In this document: one piece after another, positions 23,292-30,243 of the stretch
Numbering within the stretch: position 1 is the stretch's first letter
How the letters are laid out: the number at the start of each line of letters is the position of its first letter
NCBI GenBank assembly: GCA_021604585.1
Contig: BQJG01000028.1
Location: 1-43,969 of the forward strand
Reading direction: 5' to 3'
DNA length: 43,969 nucleotides
DNA from: Hyphococcus sp.
GTDB lineage: Bacteria; Pseudomonadota; Alphaproteobacteria; Caulobacterales; Parvularculaceae
The notes under the pieces: generated by a model
What the model was told of the DNA's origin: nothing
Databases searched by the model: none
What the model saw: the letters and a program-made list of their open reading frames with translations, nothing else
Translations under genes and position numbers: made by a program

Positions 23292-23511
23292 AAAACCGCT
23301 TCTTGCCATCGAGAAGATGCACGCTTAGCGGGAAAATTAAACCATTCCGCCACTTCCATTTACCGAATTTCAGCCTCAACGCCGAATCGCTTGCCGCCAA
23401 CCGGCGCTATTTTCACTGATTGTCCACTCGCGCGCCCACGGCTACACATCCATGAGCGCATAACCGCGACATCCGAGTCTAAGCCAAATACGGCGCAAAG
23501 GAATCCTATTC

Positions 23512-25194
23512 ATGTTTCGCACCCCTGCCCTGCTCACCGCCTTTTGCACCCTGATTTTTACCGCTTGTTCAAAAGACGCGTCTGAACAGACGCCGCCAGC
23601 TTCGCCAGTTACGGTCTTTACTGGCGGCGAGATCTACACAGGCGTTGACGGCGCAGCGGCGGCAGACGCCGTCGCCGTTGCGGACGGAGTCATCCTGGCG
23701 GTAGGCTCACGCGAGCTGGTCGAAGCAGGCGCCGGTGAAAATCCCAACATCGTCAACCTCAACGGCGCTGTCATGTATCCAGGCTTTACCGACGCCCACG
23801 CGCATTTGCTGGGGATCGGCATGCGTGAGCTGACGCTCAATCTCGAAGGCACGCCATCTGTCGCTGCGCTGGTGGCGACCGTCGCGGAAAACATTCCGCA
23901 AACGCGCGAAGGCGACGTTCTGTTTGGCCGCGGCTGGATTGAAACCGGCTGGCCCGAAAGGCGCATGCCGAACCGTGATGATCTTGACGCCGTGAGCGAA
24001 GGCCGGCTTGTCATTCTCGGCCGCGCTGACGGTCACGCCATGGTAGTCAATTCCGCCGCGCTCGAAGCGGCCGGCATCGACGATTCTACTGCGGACCCAA
24101 GCGGCGGAAAGATCGAACGCGACGCCGCCGGACGCGCAAGCGGGATCTTGATCGACAATGCGATGGATCTGGTTCGCCCGCTGATCGGCAAGCCCAGCCC
24201 TGAGAAAAAACGCGAAGCCTACGCCAAAGCCTCAGATGTTTACGCCGCCTATGGCTGGACCGGCATGCACGGCATGTCCGCCGATCCTGCAGATACCGAA
24301 CTGACGGAAAACCTCTCCGACGAAGGCGCCATCAAAATCCGGGTTTACAGTTCCGTCGACAAGTCCGGCATTGACGCGCTGGCGGCATCGGGGCCGCGCA
24401 AGAATAAAAACGGCCGCGTCATTACGCGTTCAATCAAAGCCTATATGGATGGCGCCCTCGGCTCGCGCGGCGCGGCGCTGAGCGAACCTTATTCAGACCG
24501 CCCGGACACGTCGGGCCTGCTCTTGATGAACCATGAGGAAGCCATGGCGCTTTTTGAAAAAGCGATTACCGCCGGGCTTCAAGTCAACACACATGCTATT
24601 GGAGATCGCGGCAACAAGCTGCTGCTCGATTGGTATGAAGAAACATTCGCCGCGCATCCAGACAAAACAGATCTGCGCTGGCGCGACGAGCACACCCAAA
24701 TTCTTCATACGGAAGATATTCCACGTTACGCGGAGCTTGGCGTCATTCCGTCGATGCAGCCAAGCCACGCCATTGGCGACTTGTTCTTCGCGCCAGATCG
24801 GCTTGGCCCTGACCGGCTGGACGGCGCCTATGCCTGGCGGGCGCTGATTGATTCCGGGTCGATCATCGCCGGCGGCTCAGACGCGCCCGTCGAACGCGGC
24901 GATCCGATGATTGAATTCTACGCCGCCGTGGCGCGCAAAAGCCTTGACGGCTACAGCAATGAAGACTGGCGTCCGGAACAGGCGGTGACGCGCCAGGAAG
25001 CGCTGAAAATGTTCACCATCTGGCCGGCTTACGCGTCGTTTCAGGAAAACGAGCTGGGAACCATCGAGCCCGGGAAACGCGCCGATTTTACGGTGCTGAC
25101 CAATGACATTATGACAATCCCCGAGGGAGAAATTCTCACCACGAAAGCGGTCATGACGGTTGTCGACGGCGATATCATTTTCCGCGCTGAGTAA
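23512..25194 (+). CDS. YtcJ-like amidohydrolase, predicted lipoprotein
   Basis: The 560-residue protein has a lipobox (FTAC, Cys19) after a hydrophobic signal, so the enzyme is probably membrane-anchored outside the cytoplasm. The amidohydrolase superfamily TIM barrel starts with the metal-binding HxH in DAHAHLLGIG (His96, His98). Further conserved blocks are SIKAYMDGALGSRGAAL, NTHAIGDRGNKLLLDWY, and ITAGGSDAP-like IIAGGSDAPVERGDP, which supplies the late Asp ligand. A C-terminal composite beta-domain closes with GTIEPGKRADFTVL. This pattern is YtcJ/Amidohydro_3, whose members include imide and N-substituted formamide hydrolases; the substrate here is unknown. AAGGAA precedes the ATG. Confidence 0.9.
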   Translation: MFRTPALLTAFCTLIFTACSKDASEQTPPASPVTVFTGGEIYTGVDGAAAADAVAVADGVILAVGSRELVEAGAGENPNIVNLNGAVMYPGFTDAHAHLLGIGMRELTLNLEGTPSVAALVATVAENIPQTREGDVLFGRGWIETGWPERRMPNRDDLDAVSEGRLVILGRADGHAMVVNSAALEAAGIDDSTADPSGGKIERDAAGRASGILIDNAMDLVRPLIGKPSPEKKREAYAKASDVYAAYGWTGMHGMSADPADTELTENLSDEGAIKIRVYSSVDKSGIDALAASGPRKNKNGRVITRSIKAYMDGALGSRGAALSEPYSDRPDTSGLLLMNHEEAMALFEKAITAGLQVNTHAIGDRGNKLLLDWYEETFAAHPDKTDLRWRDEHTQILHTEDIPRYAELGVIPSMQPSHAIGDLFFAPDRLGPDRLDGAYAWRALIDSGSIIAGGSDAPVERGDPMIEFYAAVARKSLDGYSNEDWRPEQAVTRQEALKMFTIWPAYASFQENELGTIEPGKRADFTVLTNDIMTIPEGEILTTKAVMTVVDGDIIFRAE

Positions 25195-25222
25195 GTCCGG
25201 CCTCAAGGTCGCAATGAAGTGA

Positions 25223-25260
25223 ATGCAATGGCGCAGGCAGCCGCGCCACGCCCATTGCAT
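25223..25260. repeat. Inverted repeat downstream of the amidohydrolase gene
   Basis: ATGCAATGG (25223-25231) and CCATTGCAT (25252-25260) form a 9-bp stem; the 20 bases between are GC-rich and may extend it with a bulge. There is no T-run, so it is a poor intrinsic terminator, but it could stabilise the mRNA end or bind a protein. Confidence 0.4.
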
Positions 25261-25292
25261 ATGGCGCACGCCGCGCCCACATATCAGGCATT

Positions 25293-25397
25293 ATGACATT
25301 CTGGCAGTTTCTGATTTTCTTCGGGCTTGCCGTGTTTGTGCTTTGGAATATCTGGTTCGCGATTCGCTCACTTGGCGATATCGGCGACGACGACTAA
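25293..25397 (+). CDS. 34-residue membrane peptide, unknown function
   Basis: An ATG-initiated frame encodes MTFWQFLIFFGLAVFVLWN and continues IWFAIRSLGDIGDDD before TAA. It has one aromatic-rich transmembrane helix followed by a short basic-to-acidic tail, the layout of many single-pass regulatory peptides of bacterial membranes. Only a weak ribosome-binding site (CAGG) is visible, and the frame is too short for statistics. It lies between the amidohydrolase and a convergent VOC gene. The ordered hydrophobic pattern with a clean charged tail makes me think it is real. Confidence 0.5.
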   Translation: MTFWQFLIFFGLAVFVLWNIWFAIRSLGDIGDDD

Positions 25398-25437
25398 CGG
25401 CAGTTGACCCTCTGGCTTTGCGGATTGCGCGCTAGCG

Positions 25438-25860
25438 TTACGCCGTGGCGAACAGTTGCGTCATATCGTCAAAATATTTGAACTCAAGCGCATTGCCAGC
25501 CGGGTCAAGCAGGAAGAACGTTCCCTGCTCGCCAGCCTCGCCTTTGAACCGAACACCTGGCTCGATCACGAATTCGGTTCCAGCGGCGCTCAGGCGATCT
25601 GCAAGTTTGTTCCATGCAGCCGCATCGAGGATCACGCCGAAATGTTTGCACGGCACATTTTTGCCGTCGACCACACTGGTGACGGCGCGGCCGCACTCTT
25701 CCGGCGCTAGGTGTGTGACGAGCTGATGCCCGAAAAAATCAAAGTCGATCCATTTGTCCGAGCGCCGCCCTTGCGGGCACCCGAACAGGCCGCCGTAAAA
25801 AGCCTCTGCTGCAGCAAGATCGTCTACGGGAATGGCGAGGTGGAATAATGGCGCACTCAT
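25438..25860 (-). CDS. VOC-superfamily (glyoxalase-like) protein
   Basis: The 140-residue protein has paired beta-alpha-beta-beta-beta modules of the vicinal oxygen chelate fold: FHLAIPVDDLAAAEAFYGGL at the start, DFDFFGHQLVTHL, KHFGVILD and FFLLDPAGNALEFKYF at the end. Candidate metal ligands are the first His, His in FGHQL or KHFG, and Glu in ALEFKYF. Family members include glyoxalases, dioxygenases and resistance proteins; the substrate cannot be assigned. ATG 25860 with GGGAGC nine bases upstream is preferred to an earlier ATG at 25899. It is divergent from the DUF442 gene with a palindrome between. Confidence 0.9.
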   Translation of the reverse strand: MSAPLFHLAIPVDDLAAAEAFYGGLFGCPQGRRSDKWIDFDFFGHQLVTHLAPEECGRAVTSVVDGKNVPCKHFGVILDAAAWNKLADRLSAAGTEFVIEPGVRFKGEAGEQGTFFLLDPAGNALEFKYFDDMTQLFATA

Positions 25861-25892
25861 GTTTATATCGCTCCCAATTACAGCAAACGCAT

Positions 25893-25913
25893 AACTCACT
25901 CATTGTGTGAGTT
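25893..25913. promoter_or_regulatory. Palindrome between divergent VOC and DUF442 genes
   Basis: AACTCAC (25893-25899) and GTGAGTT (25907-25913) are perfect 7-base arms around seven bases. The site sits 33 bases before the VOC ATG and 26 bases before the DUF442 TTG, so a bound dimer could affect both genes. This is a symmetry-based guess. Confidence 0.45.
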
Positions 25914-25939
25914 CCAGCGCATTCACTTTGGAGATTCTC

Positions 25940-26425
25940 TTGGCCGACACCACACCTTCCGGCGCGTCCGAACACTTCACGCTTTTGGGTGATGGGTTTT
26001 TCGTCTCACCCCAAATTACGCCCGCCGAGGTCAAGATCGCCGCGCAGGAGGGATTCGGACTGGTCGTGAACAATCGTCCCGACGGGGAGATGCCAGGCCA
26101 GCCAACCAGCGCCGAGATAGAAGCGGCGGCCCACGCCGCAGGGCTCGCCTATGTTCACATTCCCGTGGATGGGCGCGGCATCTCCATGAGCCATATTTCC
26201 GCCCTGAAAACCGCGTTAAATAACGTGGAGAACAAGAAAACGCTGGCCTATTGCCGCTCTGGAACGCGGTCGGCATTTGTCCGGGCCTATCTTCAGGCGG
26301 CGTTAGGCCGGGAAGCCGGAGAAATAATCGCAGAGGCCGCCGCCGCCGGGTATGATATTAGCGGACACGCCCAGGCGCTGGAAATGCTGCGCGCGAATGC
26401 AAGTGAGGAAGACGACGAAGCATGA
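25940..26425 (+). CDS. DUF442 / TIGR01244-like phosphatase or sulfurtransferase protein
   Basis: The 161-residue protein matches the DUF442 family (TIGR01244, related to beta-lactamase hydrolase-like phosphatases): FVSPQITPAEVKIAAQEGFG, VVNNRPDGEMPGQP, a middle IPVDGRGISMSHI and the P-loop AYCRSGTRSAFV with the Cys and Arg of a phosphatase-like loop. In other bacteria the domain is fused to or placed beside sulfide and persulfide enzymes. TTG 25940 is chosen because GGAG lies seven bases upstream; the GTG at 25907 lacks such a site and overlaps the palindrome. The next gene overlaps its stop, so the two are coupled. Confidence 0.85.
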   Translation: MADTTPSGASEHFTLLGDGFFVSPQITPAEVKIAAQEGFGLVVNNRPDGEMPGQPTSAEIEAAAHAAGLAYVHIPVDGRGISMSHISALKTALNNVENKKTLAYCRSGTRSAFVRAYLQAALGREAGEIIAEAAAAGYDISGHAQALEMLRANASEEDDEA

Positions 26426-26796
26426 GTATGATTGCGTTAGTAATGAGCATGGCCGTGCAATCGGCCAATCCCTATATCGCCCCGCCAACTGTTCGCAAGG
26501 CGCCCGATTGCACTTGTCCGGCAAGTTCATCTCCTGATGTCGTCATCAAAGGCTATGTGATTGATGCAGAGGTGACGCTGGGCGCTGACCGGCGTTCTGT
26601 TGAAGACCGGATGGCGACGATATTCGATGTGAAATATTCAACTGACGATGATTTCTCAGGACGCACGCGTATTTGGCATCATGTCAGCGCAGAATATTGC
26701 GGCGTGACGTTTGACTACGGAAAAAAGTATACGGTGAAGGCGCGTTACGATGAGGACGGCGAACTGGAAACCGACGCATGTTTGATGAGCGAATAA
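26422..26796 (+). CDS. TIMP/NTR-like small secreted protein
   Basis: The 124-residue protein has a short hydrophobic N-terminus (MIALVMSMAVQSA) that can serve as export signal, then a CxC pair (Cys30, Cys32), SPDVVIKGYVIDAEV, a beta-rich middle, CGVTFDYGKKYTVKARYDED and a final Cys120. The order and spacing (Cys30 with Cys93, Cys32 with Cys120) parallel the two disulfides that fix the N-terminal OB-fold of tissue inhibitors of metalloproteinases and other netrin-like modules. In true TIMPs the first Cys is the N-terminus; here about 15 residues precede it, so protease inhibition is uncertain. ATG 26422 overlaps the DUF442 stop. Confidence 0.75.
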   Translation: MSMIALVMSMAVQSANPYIAPPTVRKAPDCTCPASSSPDVVIKGYVIDAEVTLGADRRSVEDRMATIFDVKYSTDDDFSGRTRIWHHVSAEYCGVTFDYGKKYTVKARYDEDGELETDACLMSE

Positions 26797-26811
26797 GCCT
26801 TCGCTCATTGC

Positions 26812-27168
26812 TTAATAGTGAATGATAATCCGCGCACTCGACGCCGCCGCCGGGATCACAATCGTTTCCGTCAGCGTGACGCCGCAGCGCAACACGGCCA
26901 AATCGCGGCCATCAGAATCCGTGGCGTGGCCATCTTGTCCCTCGCCGCAATCAAGAAAACTGCCGCGCTCTTTTTCGATCACATAGAGATAATTCGGCGG
27001 CGCCGCCACGTAAGCCCGATCCGTTATCCCGCCAGCGCCCTCGCCAATGGAAATGCCGCCCGCTGACCGGCCGCCGGGCTCGCTGGCCAGCGCTCCTGAC
27101 GACAGGGTTAACGCCAGCACGATGATGGGAGCAATCGCATTAAGGTTCTGTTTACGTTCGGCACACAT
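26812..27168 (-). CDS. Small exported protein, unknown function
   Basis: The 118-residue protein has an N-terminal hydrophobic signal (IAPIIVLALTLSSGALA), then a Gly-rich stretch (GGRSAGGISIGEGAGGI) and a short domain with two cysteines (FLDCGEGQDG and AVLRCGVTL) and a hydrophobic end (SARIIIHY). I do not recognise a family. The likely signal cleavage is after ALA. It is convergent with the TIMP-like gene and divergent from the ATP-grasp-like gene, so it is probably monocistronic. The ATG at 27168 has no clear ribosome-binding site, so the start is uncertain. Confidence 0.6.
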   Translation of the reverse strand: MCAERKQNLNAIAPIIVLALTLSSGALASEPGGRSAGGISIGEGAGGITDRAYVAAPPNYLYVIEKERGSFLDCGEGQDGHATDSDGRDLAVLRCGVTLTETIVIPAAASSARIIIHY

Positions 27169-27291
27169 GCACGGCTCATCGCAAAAGCCGCGCCGCCCGC
27201 CTGATTCCGCGGTTCACCGCAATTTTATTTCCTTGTCATTAGCGAAAAAGCCATGTTGATTGCGTAATTAGGTGAGGGTTGGCGGTAGTCG

Positions 27292-28227
27292 ATGTCCATT
27301 TTTGGCGATTTCAAAATTAACGGTAATCAGCTCGTCGCGACCGAAACCGGCGCGCAGATACCGCTGAATGGCGACTTCGCCCGCGACGCCCTGCGGATTG
27401 CAAGCTTTGTGTGGTTTGTGAACGCCCTGCGCGCGACGCGAATCGTGCGCGGGCGTGAACCGCGCGCGAAGATTTCATTCTTTCCGAAAAAGCCGCGATC
27501 CTATTACGCCATCTGGCCGGTGTGTCAGCTCGCCGATGTGAAGATCGTCGATGACCCCGCCGAGGCTGATTTGCATTTTTACTTTGAAGATCGCGAATTC
27601 CTGACGGCGCCGCGCGTGGCGCCGTCCGCGAGACCCGCATTCAATATCGGCTGCTTCGACATTCGCAAAAGTGTCGTCGCGCGCGTCTTTGAAGAAACTT
27701 TTGGCTATTCTCTCAGCATTGATCCGCAAACACATATCGGTCTTGCCGTGGAGAAGTCAGAGCTCAACGGCAAGCATGACGGCCGCAAGATTGAATGTCC
27801 CATCGCCGCGCCAACTCCGGGACAGGTTTATCAACGCATCGTCGAAAACACCTTTGACGGCAAAGAACATGTGGACATCAGGACGCCCATCGTCGGCGGC
27901 AAAACCACGCCTTATGTGTTCTTAAAAAAGCGCACGCGCGACTTGCGTTTCACCAATGACAATCACCGCGTAGATCTGGCGCCCATCGACGCCATGCTGT
28001 CGCGCGAGGAACAGGAAAACATTGCGCGTTTCGCCAGCGCCATGCAGCTTGATTTCGGCGGGCTCGACATTTTGCGCGACCGTCACGACGGACGCATCTA
28101 CATCGTCGACGCCAACAAGACCGATATGGGCCCGCCAGCCGCCATGCGCGGACAGGACAAGCTCACCGCCATGCGGGCGCTGGCCGAAGCCTTCGCCGGG
28201 GCGATTGACGCCAAGCTGGCGCAGTAG
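27292..28227 (+). CDS. ATP-grasp-like protein, unknown substrate
   Basis: The 311-residue protein has no signal peptide. Its C-terminal third looks like the end of an ATP-grasp domain: TTPYVFLKKRTRDLRF, QLDFGGLDILRDRHDGRIYI and VDANKTDMGPPA, where the Asp and Asn would bind the metal-ATP. The N-terminal half contains KISFFPKKPRSYYAIWPV and FNIGCFDIRKSVV, with no motif I know. The lysine-bearing ATP-binding strand is not obvious, so catalytic competence is uncertain. It could ligate a carboxylate to an amine, as RimK or glutathione synthetase relatives do, but no partner gene points to a pathway. The metallo-hydrolase gene follows 8 bases downstream. Confidence 0.7.
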   Translation: MSIFGDFKINGNQLVATETGAQIPLNGDFARDALRIASFVWFVNALRATRIVRGREPRAKISFFPKKPRSYYAIWPVCQLADVKIVDDPAEADLHFYFEDREFLTAPRVAPSARPAFNIGCFDIRKSVVARVFEETFGYSLSIDPQTHIGLAVEKSELNGKHDGRKIECPIAAPTPGQVYQRIVENTFDGKEHVDIRTPIVGGKTTPYVFLKKRTRDLRFTNDNHRVDLAPIDAMLSREEQENIARFASAMQLDFGGLDILRDRHDGRIYIVDANKTDMGPPAAMRGQDKLTAMRALAEAFAGAIDAKLAQ

Positions 28228-28235
28228 GCCCCGAA

Positions 28236-29138
28236 TTGGCCGCTATCCCCTTCGTCAAGGACATCCACTTCACACATGGCGTTCCCGACAGAGTCGCGCC
28301 GGGCGTTCGCCGCATCATCGCCAATAATCCAGGACCGTTCACCTATACGGGCAGCGGAACCTATATCATCGGCGAAGGTGACGTCGCCGTCATCGACCCG
28401 GGCCCAAATGACGACGCGCATCTGAATGCGCTGCTTGCAGCGACCAAAGGCGAACGGGTCAGCCACATCCTCATCACCCATACGCATCTCGATCATTGCG
28501 GGCTCGCGCGCAAATTCGCTGATGCGACCGGCGCGCCCATATTCGGTTTCAGCGCCCATCCGGTGAAAGAAAAGAAACTGGATGCGCCTGCGCTCGATGA
28601 AGGCGCCGATTACGCCTATGCGCCCGATGAAATTATCGGCGACGGCGCGCGTATTGACGGTTCAAACTGGGGCATCGAAGCGGTGCACACGCCGGGGCAT
28701 TTGTCGAACCATCTTTGTTTTGCTCTGCCCACGCAGAAAGCGTTGTTCACCGGCGATCATATGATGGGTTGGGCGACCACGGTGGTTGCACCGCCGGACG
28801 GCGATATGAGCGCTTATCTGGACAGTCTCGACAAGCTATTGGCCCGCGATGATGAAATTTATTTTCCAACCCATGGCGCGCCGATTGAAAACCCCAAACG
28901 GTTTGTCCGTGCGGTGAAGACACACCGCTTGATGCGCGACGCGCAAATCATCGAGCAATTGAAAAAAGGCCGCAGCCATATCAAGGATATCACTGCGGCC
29001 ATGTATGCCGATGTGGACAAGCGCCTGCATGGTGCGGCGGCGCTTAATGTCTACGCCCATCTCATCCGGCTGGTGCGCAACGGCGCAGTTTCATGCGCCG
29101 GCGAACCGGGAATGAGTTCGCGTTACGTTGCTCTTTAA
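28236..29138 (+). CDS. Metallo-beta-lactamase-fold hydrolase (LACTB2/glyoxalase II-like)
   Basis: The 300-residue protein has the MBL zinc site: ILITHTHLDHCGLA (HxHxDH), VHTPGHLSNHLCF, LFTGDHMMGWAT and YFPTHGAPI. Its C-terminal winged-helix-like part (KGRSHIKDITAAMYADVDK) is the arrangement seen in LACTB2-type and related hydrolases, which include RNA endonucleases and thioesterases. A lactamase role is unlikely since no signal peptide is present. The start is TTG 28236, 8 bases after the preceding stop; no better start gives the conserved RIIANNPGPFTYTGSGTYI block a natural lead. Co-transcription with the ATP-grasp-like gene is likely. Confidence 0.88.
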   Translation: MAAIPFVKDIHFTHGVPDRVAPGVRRIIANNPGPFTYTGSGTYIIGEGDVAVIDPGPNDDAHLNALLAATKGERVSHILITHTHLDHCGLARKFADATGAPIFGFSAHPVKEKKLDAPALDEGADYAYAPDEIIGDGARIDGSNWGIEAVHTPGHLSNHLCFALPTQKALFTGDHMMGWATTVVAPPDGDMSAYLDSLDKLLARDDEIYFPTHGAPIENPKRFVRAVKTHRLMRDAQIIEQLKKGRSHIKDITAAMYADVDKRLHGAAALNVYAHLIRLVRNGAVSCAGEPGMSSRYVAL

Positions 29139-29153
29139 ATCCAGCCCATAAGG

Positions 29154-29528
29154 CTATTTATTCGCCTTCTGATATTTTTTGTCGAATTTCTGCCAGTCTT
29201 CAACCATTTTGGTTTCGTCCTCGACGGTTGCATTAAAATCCTTCAGCGCCTGTTCGCGCGCTTCATTATCCAGCTCTTCATTGCCGGAGATTCCGTCAAG
29301 GCAGGCGCGATATTCGCCGAGCGCGGCTTGATAGTCTTTGATGGCGGCAATCGTCGCGGCGCGATCGTCTGCGCTCGCGCTTTTGGGATCAGGCATGGAG
29401 GGGGCAATCGCGGTCAGCGCGCACGCGCCGTCCGTTGCAGCAGCTTCGGCGTTCGCCTCCTCATCTTGCGCAAACCCCACTCCCGCCATTGCTGCGATCC
29501 CCGCTGCAGCCAGTGCGAATTTTCTCAT
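29154..29528 (-). CDS. Small exported helical protein, unknown function
   Basis: The 124-residue protein has a clear signal peptide (MRKFALAAAGIAAMAGVGFA, cleavage before QDEE). The mature part is acidic and helical (DDRAATIAAIKDYQAALGEY, then NEELDNEAREQALKDF) with two cysteines that could form one disulfide, and a Lys-rich end (KKYQKANK). It should be a soluble periplasmic protein. I do not recognise a named family. It is convergent with the metallo-hydrolase gene; 123 bases lie upstream before the TerB-like gene. Confidence 0.75.
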   Translation of the reverse strand: MRKFALAAAGIAAMAGVGFAQDEEANAEAAATDGACALTAIAPSMPDPKSASADDRAATIAAIKDYQAALGEYRACLDGISGNEELDNEAREQALKDFNATVEDETKMVEDWQKFDKKYQKANK

Positions 29529-29651
29529 GCCTGTCTCCTTCGCTCACGATCGGCCCCCTTTCAGGGCATTCGCACCAAGCATAAAGGCAAGCGCCATCAT
29601 CGCGCAATTTCAGGCGCAATCTTTGTCACTTACGGTCTGGCAATGTTTTCG

Positions 29652-30170
29652 CTATGCGCTCAGCAAAACCCGCCGCGCTTCAGCGATCAACCGGCGCTGA
29701 ACGTCGGTTGGCGCACCCTCAATCTCTGCGGCGCGGTCCAGCAAATCCACGAGGCGCTTCTTTTCGTCCGGCGTGCAGATGTCTATGACCGGGCGTAAAA
29801 TTTTGCGCACATTGTTGCCTGCGTCATTGATCTCGCCCACCGCCATGCGGCCAAAAGCATAGAGCGATTGCGCAGTTTCTTCATCAGCCTCAAAAGCCTC
29901 GCGCATATCAGAGACAAGTTGCGCCTGCTGACGATCCGTCACCGCGCCATCATAGGCGGCGACCTGATAAAGCAGTACGGCGGCGGCCTCGCGTGGGTCG
30001 GAGAGATTTTCAATGAGGCGCTGATCAATACGGCGGCTCCACTTGCCGCGACGGATCACGCCTTTGACATCGCCGATGGCTTCGCGCCCCTGATTGGCGG
30101 CGTTGACGAAATGGGTGAAAGCCCAGAAGGCCGCCGCCAGCGCACCGAGTATGGCGAGAATGATGTGCAT
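29652..30170 (-). CDS. TerB/DjlA-like domain membrane-anchored protein
   Basis: The 172-residue protein begins with a hydrophobic helix (MHIILAILGALAAAFWAFTH), then an amphipathic region, and ends in a helical TerB-like domain (AAVLLYQVAAYDGAVTDRQQ, then MREAFEADEETAQSLYAFGR and PDEKKRLVDLLDRAAEIEGA). TerB-like domains occur in tellurite-resistance and DjlA-type proteins and often carry acidic metal-binding clusters. No J-domain or ter operon is present. The N-terminal helix should anchor it in the inner membrane with the domain in the cytosol. Function unknown. Confidence 0.8.
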   Translation of the reverse strand: MHIILAILGALAAAFWAFTHFVNAANQGREAIGDVKGVIRRGKWSRRIDQRLIENLSDPREAAAVLLYQVAAYDGAVTDRQQAQLVSDMREAFEADEETAQSLYAFGRMAVGEINDAGNNVRKILRPVIDICTPDEKKRLVDLLDRAAEIEGAPTDVQRRLIAEARRVLLSA

Positions 30171-30243
30171 GCGAAGCTCCCGATCCGGTTGCCGAAAACA
30201 CTAGGGGGATTGGGCCGGCTTCGCAATTTCAAAAGCAAGCAGG

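Larger units (their letters stand above)
23143..23511. other. Intergenic region, 369 bases, without a supported gene
   Basis: This divergent region separates the VPxPA-CTERM gene (minus) from the amidohydrolase gene (plus). It is AT-rich compared with its neighbours and holds a candidate promoter, a 9-bp stem-loop and a 13-base palindrome, listed separately. Short open frames on both strands have no ribosome-binding site or recognisable product. Confidence 0.7.

Noticed and set aside
28236..29138. Reading the MBL-fold gene as a beta-lactamase
   Set aside because: No signal peptide; the C-terminal winged-helix-like extension is that of LACTB2-type hydrolases.
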